A stretch of 64,000 nt of DNA from Myxococcus sp. RHSTA-1-4 (GTDB lineage: Bacteria > Myxococcota > Myxococcia > Myxococcales > Myxococcaceae): assembly GCF_020037125.1 (NCBI RefSeq), contig NZ_JAIQDG010000010.1, positions 62,001 to 126,000 of the forward strand, given 5' to 3'. This document shows positions 8,996 to 17,390 of the stretch, in pieces. The notes under the pieces are model-generated. The model was not told the origin of the DNA. It ran no database searches and saw only the letters and a list, made by a program, of their open reading frames with translations. The number at the start of each line of letters is the position of its first letter. Positions within the stretch are counted from its first letter, which is position 1. The translations under genes were made by a program, and so were the position numbers.

Positions 8996-11101
8996 TCAGA
9001 ACTCCAGTGGCTCGGCGGCCTCGTCAAAGTCGATTCGCCGTCCTCCAATTTCGACCCAGTATGCTACGTTGCCATCCCAGTAGATACTACTGACAGCCCT
9101 CGCCCCGTGCCCGCGAGCGGTTCGATCCGTCCAAGCGAGGAGTCTTTTCACTGTGTCCTCCGGCCCCTTCGCGAAATTCTCTCCATTGGCGCGAACCTGT
9201 GCGATGACGCGTCGGCCCGAGCGCGACCGGAGCAGGAGTTCGATGCGCTCCAACTGGCTCTCCTGCTGTTCGGGTATTCGAAGAGGTCCCACGTACCGCC
9301 ATTTGGCCCCGTCCTCCATGTCGTCATCGACACGAACGATGAGGTGCCCCCCGGGCGTGCAGCGCGCACGTCTGTGCTGGTTCTGTAGTATGTACTCGAC
9401 CATCTCCCGTGGGGCTGGCACGAGCTGGTTCGTTTCGAGCACTCGCAGGTTTCCGTCCTGATCGACCTTGAGGTCGATGCCGTGCGGACGGCCGGGGTAA
9501 CGGGCTCCCATGGAGAGCCCGGAAGCGTTCACCTGGGTCGACGGCGGTAGGTACCTTCGCGGCGAACTGCCCGTTTCACGAAGTCCCTCGGGCCATGCGC
9601 CCCCGGCGGGCGGCGTCCAGAGAAAGTAGCGGTTGACCGTCGCACCGACGACAGCGTTCCAGTCCACCTTCTCGTAGATCGACTCGTCCTCCGTCTGCTG
9701 AATATAGAGGATGTAGATTCGCGCCGTGCGGCCCGCTTGCTTTTTCCGGAGCAGGCGCCCGAGGCTCTGAATCCGCTGTCGGACCGAAGCGGTCGAAGCG
9801 ACGATGATCCCGACATCAGCGGAGGGGACGTTGAAGCCTTCGACGAGCGATTTGGCGCTGACCACGACGCGTGCGTTTCCCGCGCGGAAGGCCTCAATGC
9901 TCTCTCTCCGGAGCGTGGCTGGCAGCTTGCTGTGCTCGAGCACTGCGGGAAGGCCATCTTGTAGGACGTCAAGGAAGATGCGCTCCACTTCGCCAATGGC
10001 CTCGTGGAAGGTGATCGCACGAGTCTCGCGATCGGCCAACTCCGCGCCAAGAATCGCGCGCGTCGCCGAGAGGCGAGCCCGAGCACGATAGAGCAGCTGC
10101 TTGCGGCGGCCAGTCAACTGGACGAACTTCGCTGCGTTGCCGCCTTCACGTGCCGCCTGTGCCTGACACCATGCGAGGAAGCCAAGCTTCGACCGGCTCG
10201 TGCGGTATCCTCGCTCCAGGTCGGTGCGCAGGTCGGAGATTTCGCGGCTGAGTGATGCGTGCTCTTGTGCCTCCTTTGGCGCGAGTGGCAGGCCGATGTG
10301 CCACAGTTCGAACGGAGTCAGGAGCCCCGCATCGAGGCACTGCCTGAGTGCGAACTCGTAAATGATGGGGCCAAGTCCCTGGCCGACGGGGCTCTGTGCG
10401 TAGGCTTCGTCAGCCGGTACGGAAAGCTCGTCGTCCACGTCCTCGGGCGTCGCGGAGAGTCCCAGCGTAAAGGCCGGGTTCGACTCGAAAATGCGCCTGG
10501 CCTGCTCGGCGTTTGCTCGATGACACTCGTCCACGATGAGGAGGAGACGATTGCTCCATCCGGCTTGCCGCATGAGGGAGGGCAAGCGCTCACGTGCTGA
10601 ACTGAGCACGCACACGAGGATGCGGCGGTGTTCGAGCGGTGTCGGGTCATGGCCGCCACCCATCAGGCCGATGGCTGACTCTGGGAGGTTGCTCTTTCGA
10701 AGCTCCTCGGCCCATTGCAGCATCAGGGGAATCGTCGGTACGACGATTGCCACCCTGAGATCTGGCTGTTGGCGGTTGTGCAGTTCTTGGGCGGCAGCCA
10801 TCGCGAACAGGGTCTTACCGCCGCCCGTGGCAACCTTGATGGTCCCTCTGCCGCGTTCGAGCCACTTCGGGAGGCACTCGGCCTGCCAGTCATGGAGCGA
10901 CACATCAGTGGGTACGAGCCGCCAGACGGCGGGAACCACGGGCGCGGTTTGCTCTTCCTCCGTGGATTCGGCGTCATCAGCGGGTTCTGAGGACTGCTCG
11001 CTCGCGATGCGCTCGGCGATGGCCCGCCGCGCATGGAGTTGGAGCAGGTGAAGCTGGTCCTCTGCTGTGAAAACGGGCGGATGTTCGTCGGTCGCTTTCA
11101 C
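8996..11101 (-). CDS. Superfamily 2 DNA helicase/ATPase with novel C-terminal module
   Basis: A 701-aa protein starting at GTG 11101 with GAGGAG upstream. The SF2 core has Walker A ATGGGKT (91-97), the DECH box (191-194), SAT (216-218) and motif VI QRIQSLGRLLRKK (442-454), most like XPB/Rad25- and type III restriction-type translocases. Between the RecA lobes lies an insert rich in charged helices. The C-terminal 150 residues contain IDLKVDQDGNLRVLE and then, from about 584, GGHLIVRVDDD and WRYVGPLRI. This matches the HVIVPVD/YFAGYLHG motif repeated in the two downstream proteins. No nuclease motif was recognised. It is the first gene of the three-gene operon in the island; a defence or DNA-maintenance role is possible but unproven. 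Confidence 0.85.
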   Translation of the reverse strand: MKATDEHPPVFTAEDQLHLLQLHARRAIAERIASEQSSEPADDAESTEEEQTAPVVPAVWRLVPTDVSLHDWQAECLPKWLERGRGTIKVATGGGKTLFAMAAAQELHNRQQPDLRVAIVVPTIPLMLQWAEELRKSNLPESAIGLMGGGHDPTPLEHRRILVCVLSSARERLPSLMRQAGWSNRLLLIVDECHRANAEQARRIFESNPAFTLGLSATPEDVDDELSVPADEAYAQSPVGQGLGPIIYEFALRQCLDAGLLTPFELWHIGLPLAPKEAQEHASLSREISDLRTDLERGYRTSRSKLGFLAWCQAQAAREGGNAAKFVQLTGRRKQLLYRARARLSATRAILGAELADRETRAITFHEAIGEVERIFLDVLQDGLPAVLEHSKLPATLRRESIEAFRAGNARVVVSAKSLVEGFNVPSADVGIIVASTASVRQRIQSLGRLLRKKQAGRTARIYILYIQQTEDESIYEKVDWNAVVGATVNRYFLWTPPAGGAWPEGLRETGSSPRRYLPPSTQVNASGLSMGARYPGRPHGIDLKVDQDGNLRVLETNQLVPAPREMVEYILQNQHRRARCTPGGHLIVRVDDDMEDGAKWRYVGPLRIPEQQESQLERIELLLRSRSGRRVIAQVRANGENFAKGPEDTVKRLLAWTDRTARGHGARAVSSIYWDGNVAYWVEIGGRRIDFDEAAEPLEF

Positions 11102-11594
11102 GTGGGCGACTCCTCGGTGAGGAATGAGGTTCTCGCGGGGAGGGCTGCCTATCGAAGGCTGGATGCCCTGGCTTACCGCTAGGAGCAGACCCCGTCCAGC
11201 GCGGTTTCCCAGAAGCAGGAGGTCAGGACCACGCTGAGCGGCTCTGGATGGCGGTGCTGACGGTAGGCGCGGTTGACAGGCGAGGTTCGTTCGCGTCCCG
11301 CGAAATCGGCATCATGGACGGATTCCACTGTCCTTGATGCCGCTCGGGGCCAGTCATGGGCCGAAGCAATCGTCGGGGACTGGACCGTGCGACCCGTACC
11401 TCGCTCCTTTGCTGGCGTGGCCGAGGGGATGATGGCGTCCGGTGCGGTCGCCGGTAGGGGATGGATGACACGGCAGCGGGGTCGAAGCCCATCGCGCCTT
11501 CCTCTCCTCGTGTGGCCTGTGTTCGGTGCGAGCGGGATGGGTGAGGCGGACAAGGCGGGATGGGTGACGACCGTTTCTGGAGAGGACGCCCCGT
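11102..11594. other. Intergenic region without a supportable gene
   Basis: This 493-bp stretch separates the leftward helicase operon from the rightward effector cluster A, so promoters for both should lie here. The short reading frames in it have no recognisable motif or ribosome binding site. It may hold decayed sequence; nothing firmer can be said. Confidence 0.5.
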
Positions 11595-12119
11595 ATGGAC
11601 TCTCAGCGCTTCTGCTCCCCGCCGGGAGTCGTCTCCCTGGTGGGAGATGACGGACGCATCCACGGCTCCCGTACAGGCTGGGTGGTGGACTTGGACGCGG
11701 GCGGCACGCCTCGGGTGGATTTCGACGGCAACCCCGCGGATCATCCCGTGCCCGCCCTATGCGGAGCATTCGTGGACGACGCGGCCCTGGCGGAGGCGGT
11801 GCGCTCCCGACAGGGCGCGCTGCTCCTCTTCGAGGAGGGGGACCCCGGTCGGCCGGTGCTCGTCACCCTATTGCGGTCTCGCGAGCGCCAGCCCTACTTG
11901 GTGTCTCGGCGCGTGAACACCAGGGGTTCCGGCCCCCTGGAGGCGCGGGTGGACGGCCGGCGCGTGGTCATCGAGGCGGAGGACGAGTTGGAGTTGCGCT
12001 GTGGCGAGGCGCGCATCCTGCTGCGCCGCAACGGGCGGCTGCTGCTGGAGGGCTACCAGGTGGACTCCCGCTCGCGGGGCTTGCAGCGCCTCAAGGGCGG
12101 GAAGGTGGAGATCAACTGA
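11595..12119 (+). CDS. DUF6484-like protein, first gene of effector cluster A
   Basis: A 174-aa protein with a small beta-rich N-terminal domain (GVVSLVGDDGRIHG and WVVDLDAGGTPRVDFDGNP) and a C-terminal strand ladder ending LLEGYQVDSRSRGLQRLKGGKVEIN. The layout and the terminal VEIN resemble DUF6484 proteins, which accompany PAAR-like spike and HEAT-repeat genes in type VI effector loci. Its exact role is unknown; an adaptor or spike-associated job is inferred from context. The stop overlaps the start of the HEAT-repeat gene (TGATG), so the two are translationally coupled. Cluster B has no counterpart of this gene. Confidence 0.7.
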   Translation: MDSQRFCSPPGVVSLVGDDGRIHGSRTGWVVDLDAGGTPRVDFDGNPADHPVPALCGAFVDDAALAEAVRSRQGALLLFEEGDPGRPVLVTLLRSRERQPYLVSRRVNTRGSGPLEARVDGRRVVIEAEDELELRCGEARILLRRNGRLLLEGYQVDSRSRGLQRLKGGKVEIN

Positions 12120-13447
12120 TGCTGCGCGGGCGGTACGACGCCACCGTGCACCGGGGCGTGCTGGAGGACTGCCTGGACGAGGCGCGCTACGGGTGGCAGC
12201 AGCGCGGGGACTTCCTGTGCTCGGCGGAGCTGCGGCTTTCGGAAGTGGAGGACGTGCACGAGGAGCGGTTGCGCGCGTGCGTGGACGTGCTGGCGTGCGT
12301 GCCGCCACGCGAGGCCAGGTGCCTCCTGCGAAAGAACCTGACGGAGGACGACCGGGAGCGGGTGGCGGTGGCGAGCCTGGCGCTGCTGGCGCGGGGGGAG
12401 GAGGCGGAGACAGAGGCGGTGCTGGAGGAGCTGCGAGGGGGCGAGGAGCGGCGCGTGTGGGTGGGCGAGGCGCTGGAGGTAGCCGAGGGGACGGGCCTGG
12501 GCGCGAGGCTGGCCGCGTGGGTGGATGCGGAGGGCGAGGAGCCGGAGGTGCGGGCGGTGGTACTGGAGGCGCTGGCGGTGAGAGGCGAGTCGCCTGGCGC
12601 GGCGCGGCTGACGCGGGCCCTGGTGCACCCGGCGCCGGAGCTGCGGCGGGCGGCCCTGCGCGCGGCGCGGCGCTTTCCCAAGGAGGCGGAAGGGGCGCGG
12701 GTGCGGCAGGGGCTGGAGTCGGCGGCCCCCGAACTGCGCGCGGCGGCACTGGAGGCGGGACTGGTGCAGGGGCAGCATGCGGTGTGGCGCGCCTGCCAGG
12801 AAGCCGCCGAGGCACCGGACGTGGCGGGCCGCACGGCCCGGCTGCTGCTGGCGCTGGGCGGGGCCGCGCCGGACGTGGAGCGGCTGGCGCGGCTGGCGGA
12901 AGTGCCCATGCTGCGGCGAGACGCGCTCTGGGCGCTGGGCTTCTCCGGCTCGGCGTTGGCGGCCGAGGCGTGCCTGCCGTGGCTGTCCGACGCGTTGCTG
13001 GGCCCTCTGGCCGGTGAGGCCTTCAGCGCGGTGACGGGCCTGAGGCTGGAGGGGGACTACGGGCACCCGCGCCCCGCGGGCGTCGAGCTGCCTCCGCTGG
13101 AGGAGGACTTGGAGTTGTCGCTGCTGCCGGGGCCGGACGATGCGCTGCAGGTGCCCCACGCCCGGGAGGTGGAGCGCTGGTGGGCTGGGGCGCGCAAGGG
13201 CTTCGACTCGCGGGAGCGCTACCTGGGCGGAAGGCCATGCACGGAGGCGCGGCTGGTGCAGGCGCTGGACGAGGTGCCGATGCGCCGCCGGGGGCCGCTG
13301 CTGCTGGAGCTGGCCATTCGCACCCAGGGGGAGCACGCGGCGGACCCACGCGCCTGGGCACACGTGCAGCGGCGGCAGCTCGGGGGCGTACGCGAGTGGG
13401 CGGGAGACTCTCCCCTGCGCCCCTTCGGCGCATGGATGAACCGCTGA
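12119..13447 (+). CDS. HEAT-repeat protein, TIGR02270 family (cluster A)
   Basis: A 442-aa protein made almost entirely of alpha-helical HEAT-like repeats (for example AVVLEALAVRGESPGAARLTRALVHPAPELRRAALRAARRF). The C-terminal block has WWAGARKGFDSRERYLGGRP and LLLELAIRTQGEHAADPRAWAHVQRRQL. The paralogue at 54676-56013 matches along its length. TIGR02270-type proteins are conserved beside PAAR-like spike proteins in proteobacterial T6SS loci and probably act as chaperones or adaptors for effector loading. The ATG overlaps the preceding stop. There is no signal peptide, so it is cytoplasmic. Confidence 0.85.
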   Translation: MLRGRYDATVHRGVLEDCLDEARYGWQQRGDFLCSAELRLSEVEDVHEERLRACVDVLACVPPREARCLLRKNLTEDDRERVAVASLALLARGEEAETEAVLEELRGGEERRVWVGEALEVAEGTGLGARLAAWVDAEGEEPEVRAVVLEALAVRGESPGAARLTRALVHPAPELRRAALRAARRFPKEAEGARVRQGLESAAPELRAAALEAGLVQGQHAVWRACQEAAEAPDVAGRTARLLLALGGAAPDVERLARLAEVPMLRRDALWALGFSGSALAAEACLPWLSDALLGPLAGEAFSAVTGLRLEGDYGHPRPAGVELPPLEEDLELSLLPGPDDALQVPHAREVERWWAGARKGFDSRERYLGGRPCTEARLVQALDEVPMRRRGPLLLELAIRTQGEHAADPRAWAHVQRRQLGGVREWAGDSPLRPFGAWMNR

Positions 13448-13479
13448 GGACGTCCCGGAGTGGAGCGGAGGAGGCCGCC

Positions 13480-13950
13480 ATGGCGAAGAACACGGTGGGA
13501 GTGAACAAGCTGTCGGTGGTGACGAAGGACTCCGGCGGCACCACGGGGGCCTTTCCGGACGTGTGCAAGACGCCGAGCCCCGGCGGGCCGGTGCCCATTC
13601 CCTACCCCAACGTGGCGAAGTCCGCGGACACCGCGCAGGGGAGCAGGACGGTGCTGGTGGATGGCAACCCGGTGTGCCTGAAGGACTCGCACTTCAGCAC
13701 CAGCACCGGGGATGAGGCCGGCACGGCGGGCGGTGGGGTGGTGTCGGGGAAGACGAAGGGCAGGGCGGAGTTCGTCAACTACTCCTTCGACGTGAAGATT
13801 GAAGGGAAGAACGTGGCGCGGGCCTTCGACTTGATGCTGCACAACGACAAGAACACGCCGCCCTTTCCCCTGATGCAGCCACCGGTGGTGTCGCTGGGTG
13901 GGGCGGACGAGGACGTGTGCTGTCTGATGTGCAAGCAGAAGGTGGAGTAG
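13480..13950 (+). CDS. PAAR-like (DUF4150) spike protein, cluster A
   Basis: A 156-aa protein with the DUF4150/PAAR-like repeats: DVCKTPSPGGPVPIPYPNVAKS, then GNPVCLKDSHFSTSTGDEAGTAGGGVVSG and NTPPFPLMQPP. PAAR-like proteins cap the VgrG spike of the type VI secretion system and carry effectors, either fused or non-covalently. This one ends with CCLMCKQKVE just after the domain, so the toxin must be a separate protein, and the nuclease-like gene 25 bases downstream is the obvious cargo. It is strikingly similar to the copy at 54169-54633; long blocks such as FSTSTG.EAGTAGGGV and SGKTKG are shared. Confidence 0.9.
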   Translation: MAKNTVGVNKLSVVTKDSGGTTGAFPDVCKTPSPGGPVPIPYPNVAKSADTAQGSRTVLVDGNPVCLKDSHFSTSTGDEAGTAGGGVVSGKTKGRAEFVNYSFDVKIEGKNVARAFDLMLHNDKNTPPFPLMQPPVVSLGGADEDVCCLMCKQKVE

Positions 13951-13975
13951 CGCCCGGGCGGACAGGAGGAACAGC

Positions 13976-14863
13976 ATGGGCAAGCCGGCGGACGAGCACG
14001 TCACCCACCCGGACGGGACGATGCCGCACGAGGTGGTGCGGAAGAGCACCGAGGGAGGGGCGTGCCTCACGGGCCACGAGTCGACGTATACGGCCAACTC
14101 CTGCTCATACCGATGGCAGGCGCTGACGGAGTCGAAGAAGAGCCGCACGGCGCTGTACGACAAGACACCCGGTGCGGGGACGCGGACGAAGCCCGCACCG
14201 GAGGGCTTCCTGGCCACCTCGGCGTACCTGAGCCGGAGGGGCAACCGGGTGCCGGCGGAGTACGCGGCGCTGGTGCCGCTGCCGAAAGAGGGAGACTGGC
14301 ACCTGGACGGCCCCTCGCGCGGAGACATGAAGGACGGGGGAGGCCGGCCCATTCCGCGCGGAGAGAACTTCACGCGGCAGACGTGGCCCTACTGGAACAA
14401 CTCCCACCACCTGATTCCCAAGGGCCTCTTCAATGAGAGGATTGAGAGGATTCGGGACGCGGACTGCCGGACGCTGGTGCGGCTGGCGCTGCTGCGGGCG
14501 AAGTACAACATCAACCACCACGTCAACGTCATCATCCTGCCGCAGGACCTGGAGGTGGCGCGCGTGCTGGGGCTGCCGCGCCACCTCATCCTGGAGGACG
14601 GCTCGTGGGTGATTGAGGACTGCCCCAAGTTCAACCATGCCGCGTACAACATGAACGTCCGCAACCGGCTGGAACCCATCCTCGTCGAATGCAAGGAGGC
14701 GTGCGACGCCGAGCTGCGCAAGAACTGCGACACGTCCCAGTTCAAGCTCTCGAAGGAGGCGCTCGAAGAGTTGTCGGAAGAATGCTACCGGGCGGTGACG
14801 GAGTTCGGCACGGCCCATCCGGGCGCGCCCATCTCGGACATGCCGCCGCTCCGGCGTGAATAG
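13976..14863 (+). CDS. Probable HNH/AHH-type nuclease effector (toxin), cluster A
   Basis: A 295-aa protein with a conserved His-rich core: WNNSHHLIPKGLF (His144-His145), INHHVNVIILP (about 179-189), a histidine at 203 and FNHAAYNMNV (about 219-228). This arrangement is that of AHH/HNH (treble-clef, endonuclease VII-like) toxins used in contact-dependent killing by myxobacteria; the HH pair would bind metal and activate water. The N-terminal 130 residues carry four cysteines and have no recognised domain. It follows the PAAR-like gene and precedes an immunity gene, the standard effector layout. It differs strongly in sequence from the cluster B toxin but shares the HHL(I/L)P and N(V/I)I(I/F)LP motifs. 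Confidence 0.8.
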   Translation: MGKPADEHVTHPDGTMPHEVVRKSTEGGACLTGHESTYTANSCSYRWQALTESKKSRTALYDKTPGAGTRTKPAPEGFLATSAYLSRRGNRVPAEYAALVPLPKEGDWHLDGPSRGDMKDGGGRPIPRGENFTRQTWPYWNNSHHLIPKGLFNERIERIRDADCRTLVRLALLRAKYNINHHVNVIILPQDLEVARVLGLPRHLILEDGSWVIEDCPKFNHAAYNMNVRNRLEPILVECKEACDAELRKNCDTSQFKLSKEALEELSEECYRAVTEFGTAHPGAPISDMPPLRRE

Positions 14864-14873
14864 AGGAGCCATC

Positions 14874-15449
14874 ATGGACTACTTCAGCATCAACAAGAGC
14901 CCCACGGTGGACATGGGCTATTGCATCCTTGATGACGAACCCGAGGGCACCAATATGTACACGCACCGGATGGGGAAGGGCTACCCCATGGGTGACAAGT
15001 ACCCGGCGAATGCCGAGTGGCAGATGAGCGACGAGTTTCCCGGCCTCAAGCTGCCATCGCTCATCGCCAACACGGGCGCCTTTCTCGTGGTGGAGCGCAA
15101 GCTGAAGGAGGTGTTCGAGGGCACGGGGGTGCCCATGGAGTGCCTCCACTTCACGCTCCTGGACCACAAGGGGCGCGAGGCCAGCCGGGACTACTTCATC
15201 ATCAATCCCCTGGGCACCGTCGACTGCCTCCACCTGGAGAAGAGCGAGATTCGCTACTCGAAGGAGGTTCCAGGCGAAATCGTCCGGGTCCGCAAGCCCG
15301 TCCTCGACAGCAACAAGCTGCGCTCTGCGCCGGACTTCTTCCGCATCCAGGAGGACCCGTACGTCTACGTACTGAGCCACAAGCTGGTGGACGAGCTGCG
15401 CCAGCTCAACCCCACCAACGTCTACCTCACGAAGTTCGAGCAGGCATGA
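14874..15449 (+). CDS. Immunity protein, MXAN_0049/Imm11-like family (cluster A)
   Basis: A 191-aa acidic protein from ATG 14874 (GAGG just upstream, overlapping the toxin stop region). The conserved region is YFIINPLGTVDCLHLEKSEIRY, followed by VLDSNKLRSAPDFFRIQEDPYVYVLSHKLVDEL. The cluster B protein has YFIVNPVGTLECVAREKSRF and VLDESKIPPDARLFRLKEKS, so the two are homologous. The family's namesake, MXAN_0049 of M. xanthus, protects against a neighbouring nuclease toxin in kin discrimination. It lies 10 bases after the toxin and presumably binds and neutralises it in the cytoplasm. Its G+C is near 52% in places, well below the flanks. Confidence 0.85.
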   Translation: MDYFSINKSPTVDMGYCILDDEPEGTNMYTHRMGKGYPMGDKYPANAEWQMSDEFPGLKLPSLIANTGAFLVVERKLKEVFEGTGVPMECLHFTLLDHKGREASRDYFIINPLGTVDCLHLEKSEIRYSKEVPGEIVRVRKPVLDSNKLRSAPDFFRIQEDPYVYVLSHKLVDELRQLNPTNVYLTKFEQA

Positions 15450-15488
15450 GCCGGCCGGGTTCGCGCACATCGCAGGAGGTTTGCCCCC

Positions 15489-16289
15489 GTGGTGCAGACA
15501 CCGCTGCCGCTCGTCGAGAAGTCCTGCCTCCTGCAACTGGAGGAGGTGCTGCCCCGTGTCCTCGCCGGCCGCGTCACCCAGGTCCAGATGGTGGCCGTCT
15601 GTGCCCTCTACCGGCGCATGGGTATCGGCCACCTGTTCCTTACCGGCCTGCCCGACGGCTTCTTCGGCGAGCTGTCCCGCTCCGCGCGCGCCTTTCTCGC
15701 CTTTCTCCAGCGAAAGGACGACACGGCCAGGGTGACGAGCCAGTCCGAGCCCTTCTTCGACGCCGTGGTCTGCGGAGACGCCGAGGCTGAACAGGGCATC
15801 GCCCGCCACTCCCGCGCTTCCTGGCATGAAGGCGAGGAGTACGAGGACGACTTCCTCTACTTCCGCTTCCTCATGGAGCGCTTCACCCTCCAGTCGGCCG
15901 GGGCCGCCTGCGAGGCGCTGCTGGAGCGCCATGCCGCCGTGCTCGGAGACCGAGGGGACCCACGACTCGACGTGTGCCGTGCCCTGCTGGCGGGCGACGC
16001 CGGCCTCTTCGAGGAGGGCTTCGACCGCTTTCTCGATGCGCGCACCCTCATGATGCGCAAGAAGCTGGAGGCCGAGCGCGTTCACCCGGACGATGCCTCC
16101 ACCACCGCCCACCTCTCCGTGGAGGTGCTCGCCCTGCTGTGCTTCGCCGAGCGCGCGGGGCTCACTCCGGACGCGCACCTGTCGCTGGCCCCTTCCGTGG
16201 TCCGGCGCCGCCAGCGCGCGCGCCTGCCGCATCCGGACGCCTGGTGCCGCCCGCTGCTCGCCATGGATGGCGCGCGGAGGGCCCCGTGA
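15489..16289 (+). CDS. Imm49-family immunity protein (cluster A)
   Basis: A 266-aa, mostly helical protein from a GTG (15489; a second GTG follows at 15492). The segment EGEEYEDDFLYFRFLMERFTLQSAG, then DPRLDVCRALLAGDAGLFEEGFDRFLDAR and LSVEVLALLCFAERAGL, matches the cluster B protein (KGHEFEEDFLYARLLGLM, then FPRLAMCRALLAREQESFD). Imm49 proteins are all-alpha immunity proteins often found next to nuclease toxins. Having both an MXAN_0049-like protein and Imm49 after one toxin suggests either dual immunity or an orphan immunity gene kept from an earlier effector. Its stop overlaps the next start (GTGA). Confidence 0.8.
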   Translation: MVQTPLPLVEKSCLLQLEEVLPRVLAGRVTQVQMVAVCALYRRMGIGHLFLTGLPDGFFGELSRSARAFLAFLQRKDDTARVTSQSEPFFDAVVCGDAEAEQGIARHSRASWHEGEEYEDDFLYFRFLMERFTLQSAGAACEALLERHAAVLGDRGDPRLDVCRALLAGDAGLFEEGFDRFLDARTLMMRKKLEAERVHPDDASTTAHLSVEVLALLCFAERAGLTPDAHLSLAPSVVRRRQRARLPHPDAWCRPLLAMDGARRAP

Positions 16290-17383
16290 GGCTGGCGGTG
16301 ACGGGGCTGGGGCTGGTGACGGCCGTGGGCCATGGCGTGGTGGGCTCCTGCGCGGCGCTCCGTGCCGGCGCCTCGCGACCCCACCCGCTTCCTGGCTTCG
16401 TGACGGATGACGAGCCGGGAGAGTCCGTTCCAGTCACGGGCCACCCTGTCGTCCCCTTCGCCGAGGGCTTCTTCCAGACGGGGGCCTGGGTGCGGCTGGC
16501 TTCTGGCGCCTTCGAGGACCTGCTGCACGCGACGGAACTGCCCACCCACGTGGACTTCTGGCGCCGCACCTGCCTCATGGCCCTGGCGCCCCTGGTGGAC
16601 GAGGAGCGCTTCGGCTGGAGCCTCGCGAGCTGCCCGGAGGCGCTGCGGGACGCGTACGTACGGCCGCTGCTGTCCCTGATGGACGTGCCGCTGCCCGAGG
16701 AGAACGCTCGGGCACTCGCCCTGGGCAGCTGTGGCCTCGCCGAGGCGGCGACACAGGCCTGGGCGCTGCTGTCCGGGCGCCGCGTGGACCGGGTGCTGGT
16801 GCTCGCCGCCGACTCCTTCGTGGACCCGGTCTGCCTTGCCTGGCTCGCCCTCCATCGCCGCCTCAAGTCGCCCCAGCGGCAGGTGGGCCTCATGCCGGGT
16901 GAGGCCGGCGCCGCCCTGCTGGTGGAGACTCCCGGGGCGGCCCGCGCTCGCGCCGCCCCGGTGGCCGCGCACCTGGAGGCCGTGGCCGTCAGTCCCCACG
17001 ACATCTCCGCCGCTTCAGCCCTCGCGCACAGGGGGCGGGCGTTGGCGAATGCGGTGAAGCGCGTGCTGCCCGAGGGCGCCGCCCCGTTTCGAGGAGACGT
17101 GCTGGTGGACCTCAACGGCGAGGAGTGGAAGGCCCAGGTCTGGGGCCACGCCAACGTGCTGCTCCAGCAGGACGTGGACTTTCCGCGCTGCCGCCTCGTG
17201 TTGCCGGCCGACTCGCTGGGCGAAACGGGCGCGGCCAGCGCGCCGTTGGCCGTTGCCGCCGCCGCGTGGGGCTTCCGGCGGGGGCACGCCGCCGGCGAGC
17301 GCGCGTTGGTATGCTCCATCTCCGACGCGGGCCGGGTGTCCGCCCTCCTCCTTGGACGCGCCGACGCCCCGTCCGGGCCGTAG
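16286..17383 (+). CDS. Beta-ketoacyl synthase-like (thiolase-fold) protein, cluster A
   Basis: A 365-aa protein from GTG 16286. The start RLAVTGLGLVTAVGHG is a ketosynthase N-terminus, and LALGSCGLAEAATQAW (Cys149) is where a ketosynthase nucleophile would lie, followed by VDRVLVLAADSFVDP. At the usual histidine sites it reads DVLVDLNGEEWKA and SLGETGAASAPLAVA, so the catalytic HGTGT and GHTEAAAG histidines are replaced. Condensing activity is therefore doubtful. Near relatives occur inside myxobacterial effector clusters, here twice; a structural or effector-modifying role is inferred. It is the last gene of cluster A, directly followed by the right flank repeat. Confidence 0.8.
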   Translation: MRLAVTGLGLVTAVGHGVVGSCAALRAGASRPHPLPGFVTDDEPGESVPVTGHPVVPFAEGFFQTGAWVRLASGAFEDLLHATELPTHVDFWRRTCLMALAPLVDEERFGWSLASCPEALRDAYVRPLLSLMDVPLPEENARALALGSCGLAEAATQAWALLSGRRVDRVLVLAADSFVDPVCLAWLALHRRLKSPQRQVGLMPGEAGAALLVETPGAARARAAPVAAHLEAVAVSPHDISAASALAHRGRALANAVKRVLPEGAAPFRGDVLVDLNGEEWKAQVWGHANVLLQQDVDFPRCRLVLPADSLGETGAASAPLAVAAAAWGFRRGHAAGERALVCSISDAGRVSALLLGRADAPSGP

Positions 17384-17390
17384 CGCCGTC

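Noticed and set aside
11868-13363. Long antisense frames across the HEAT-repeat gene
   Set aside because: Pro/Arg/Ala-rich shadow translations with no family-like features; the plus-strand gene has clear repeats and a paralogue.
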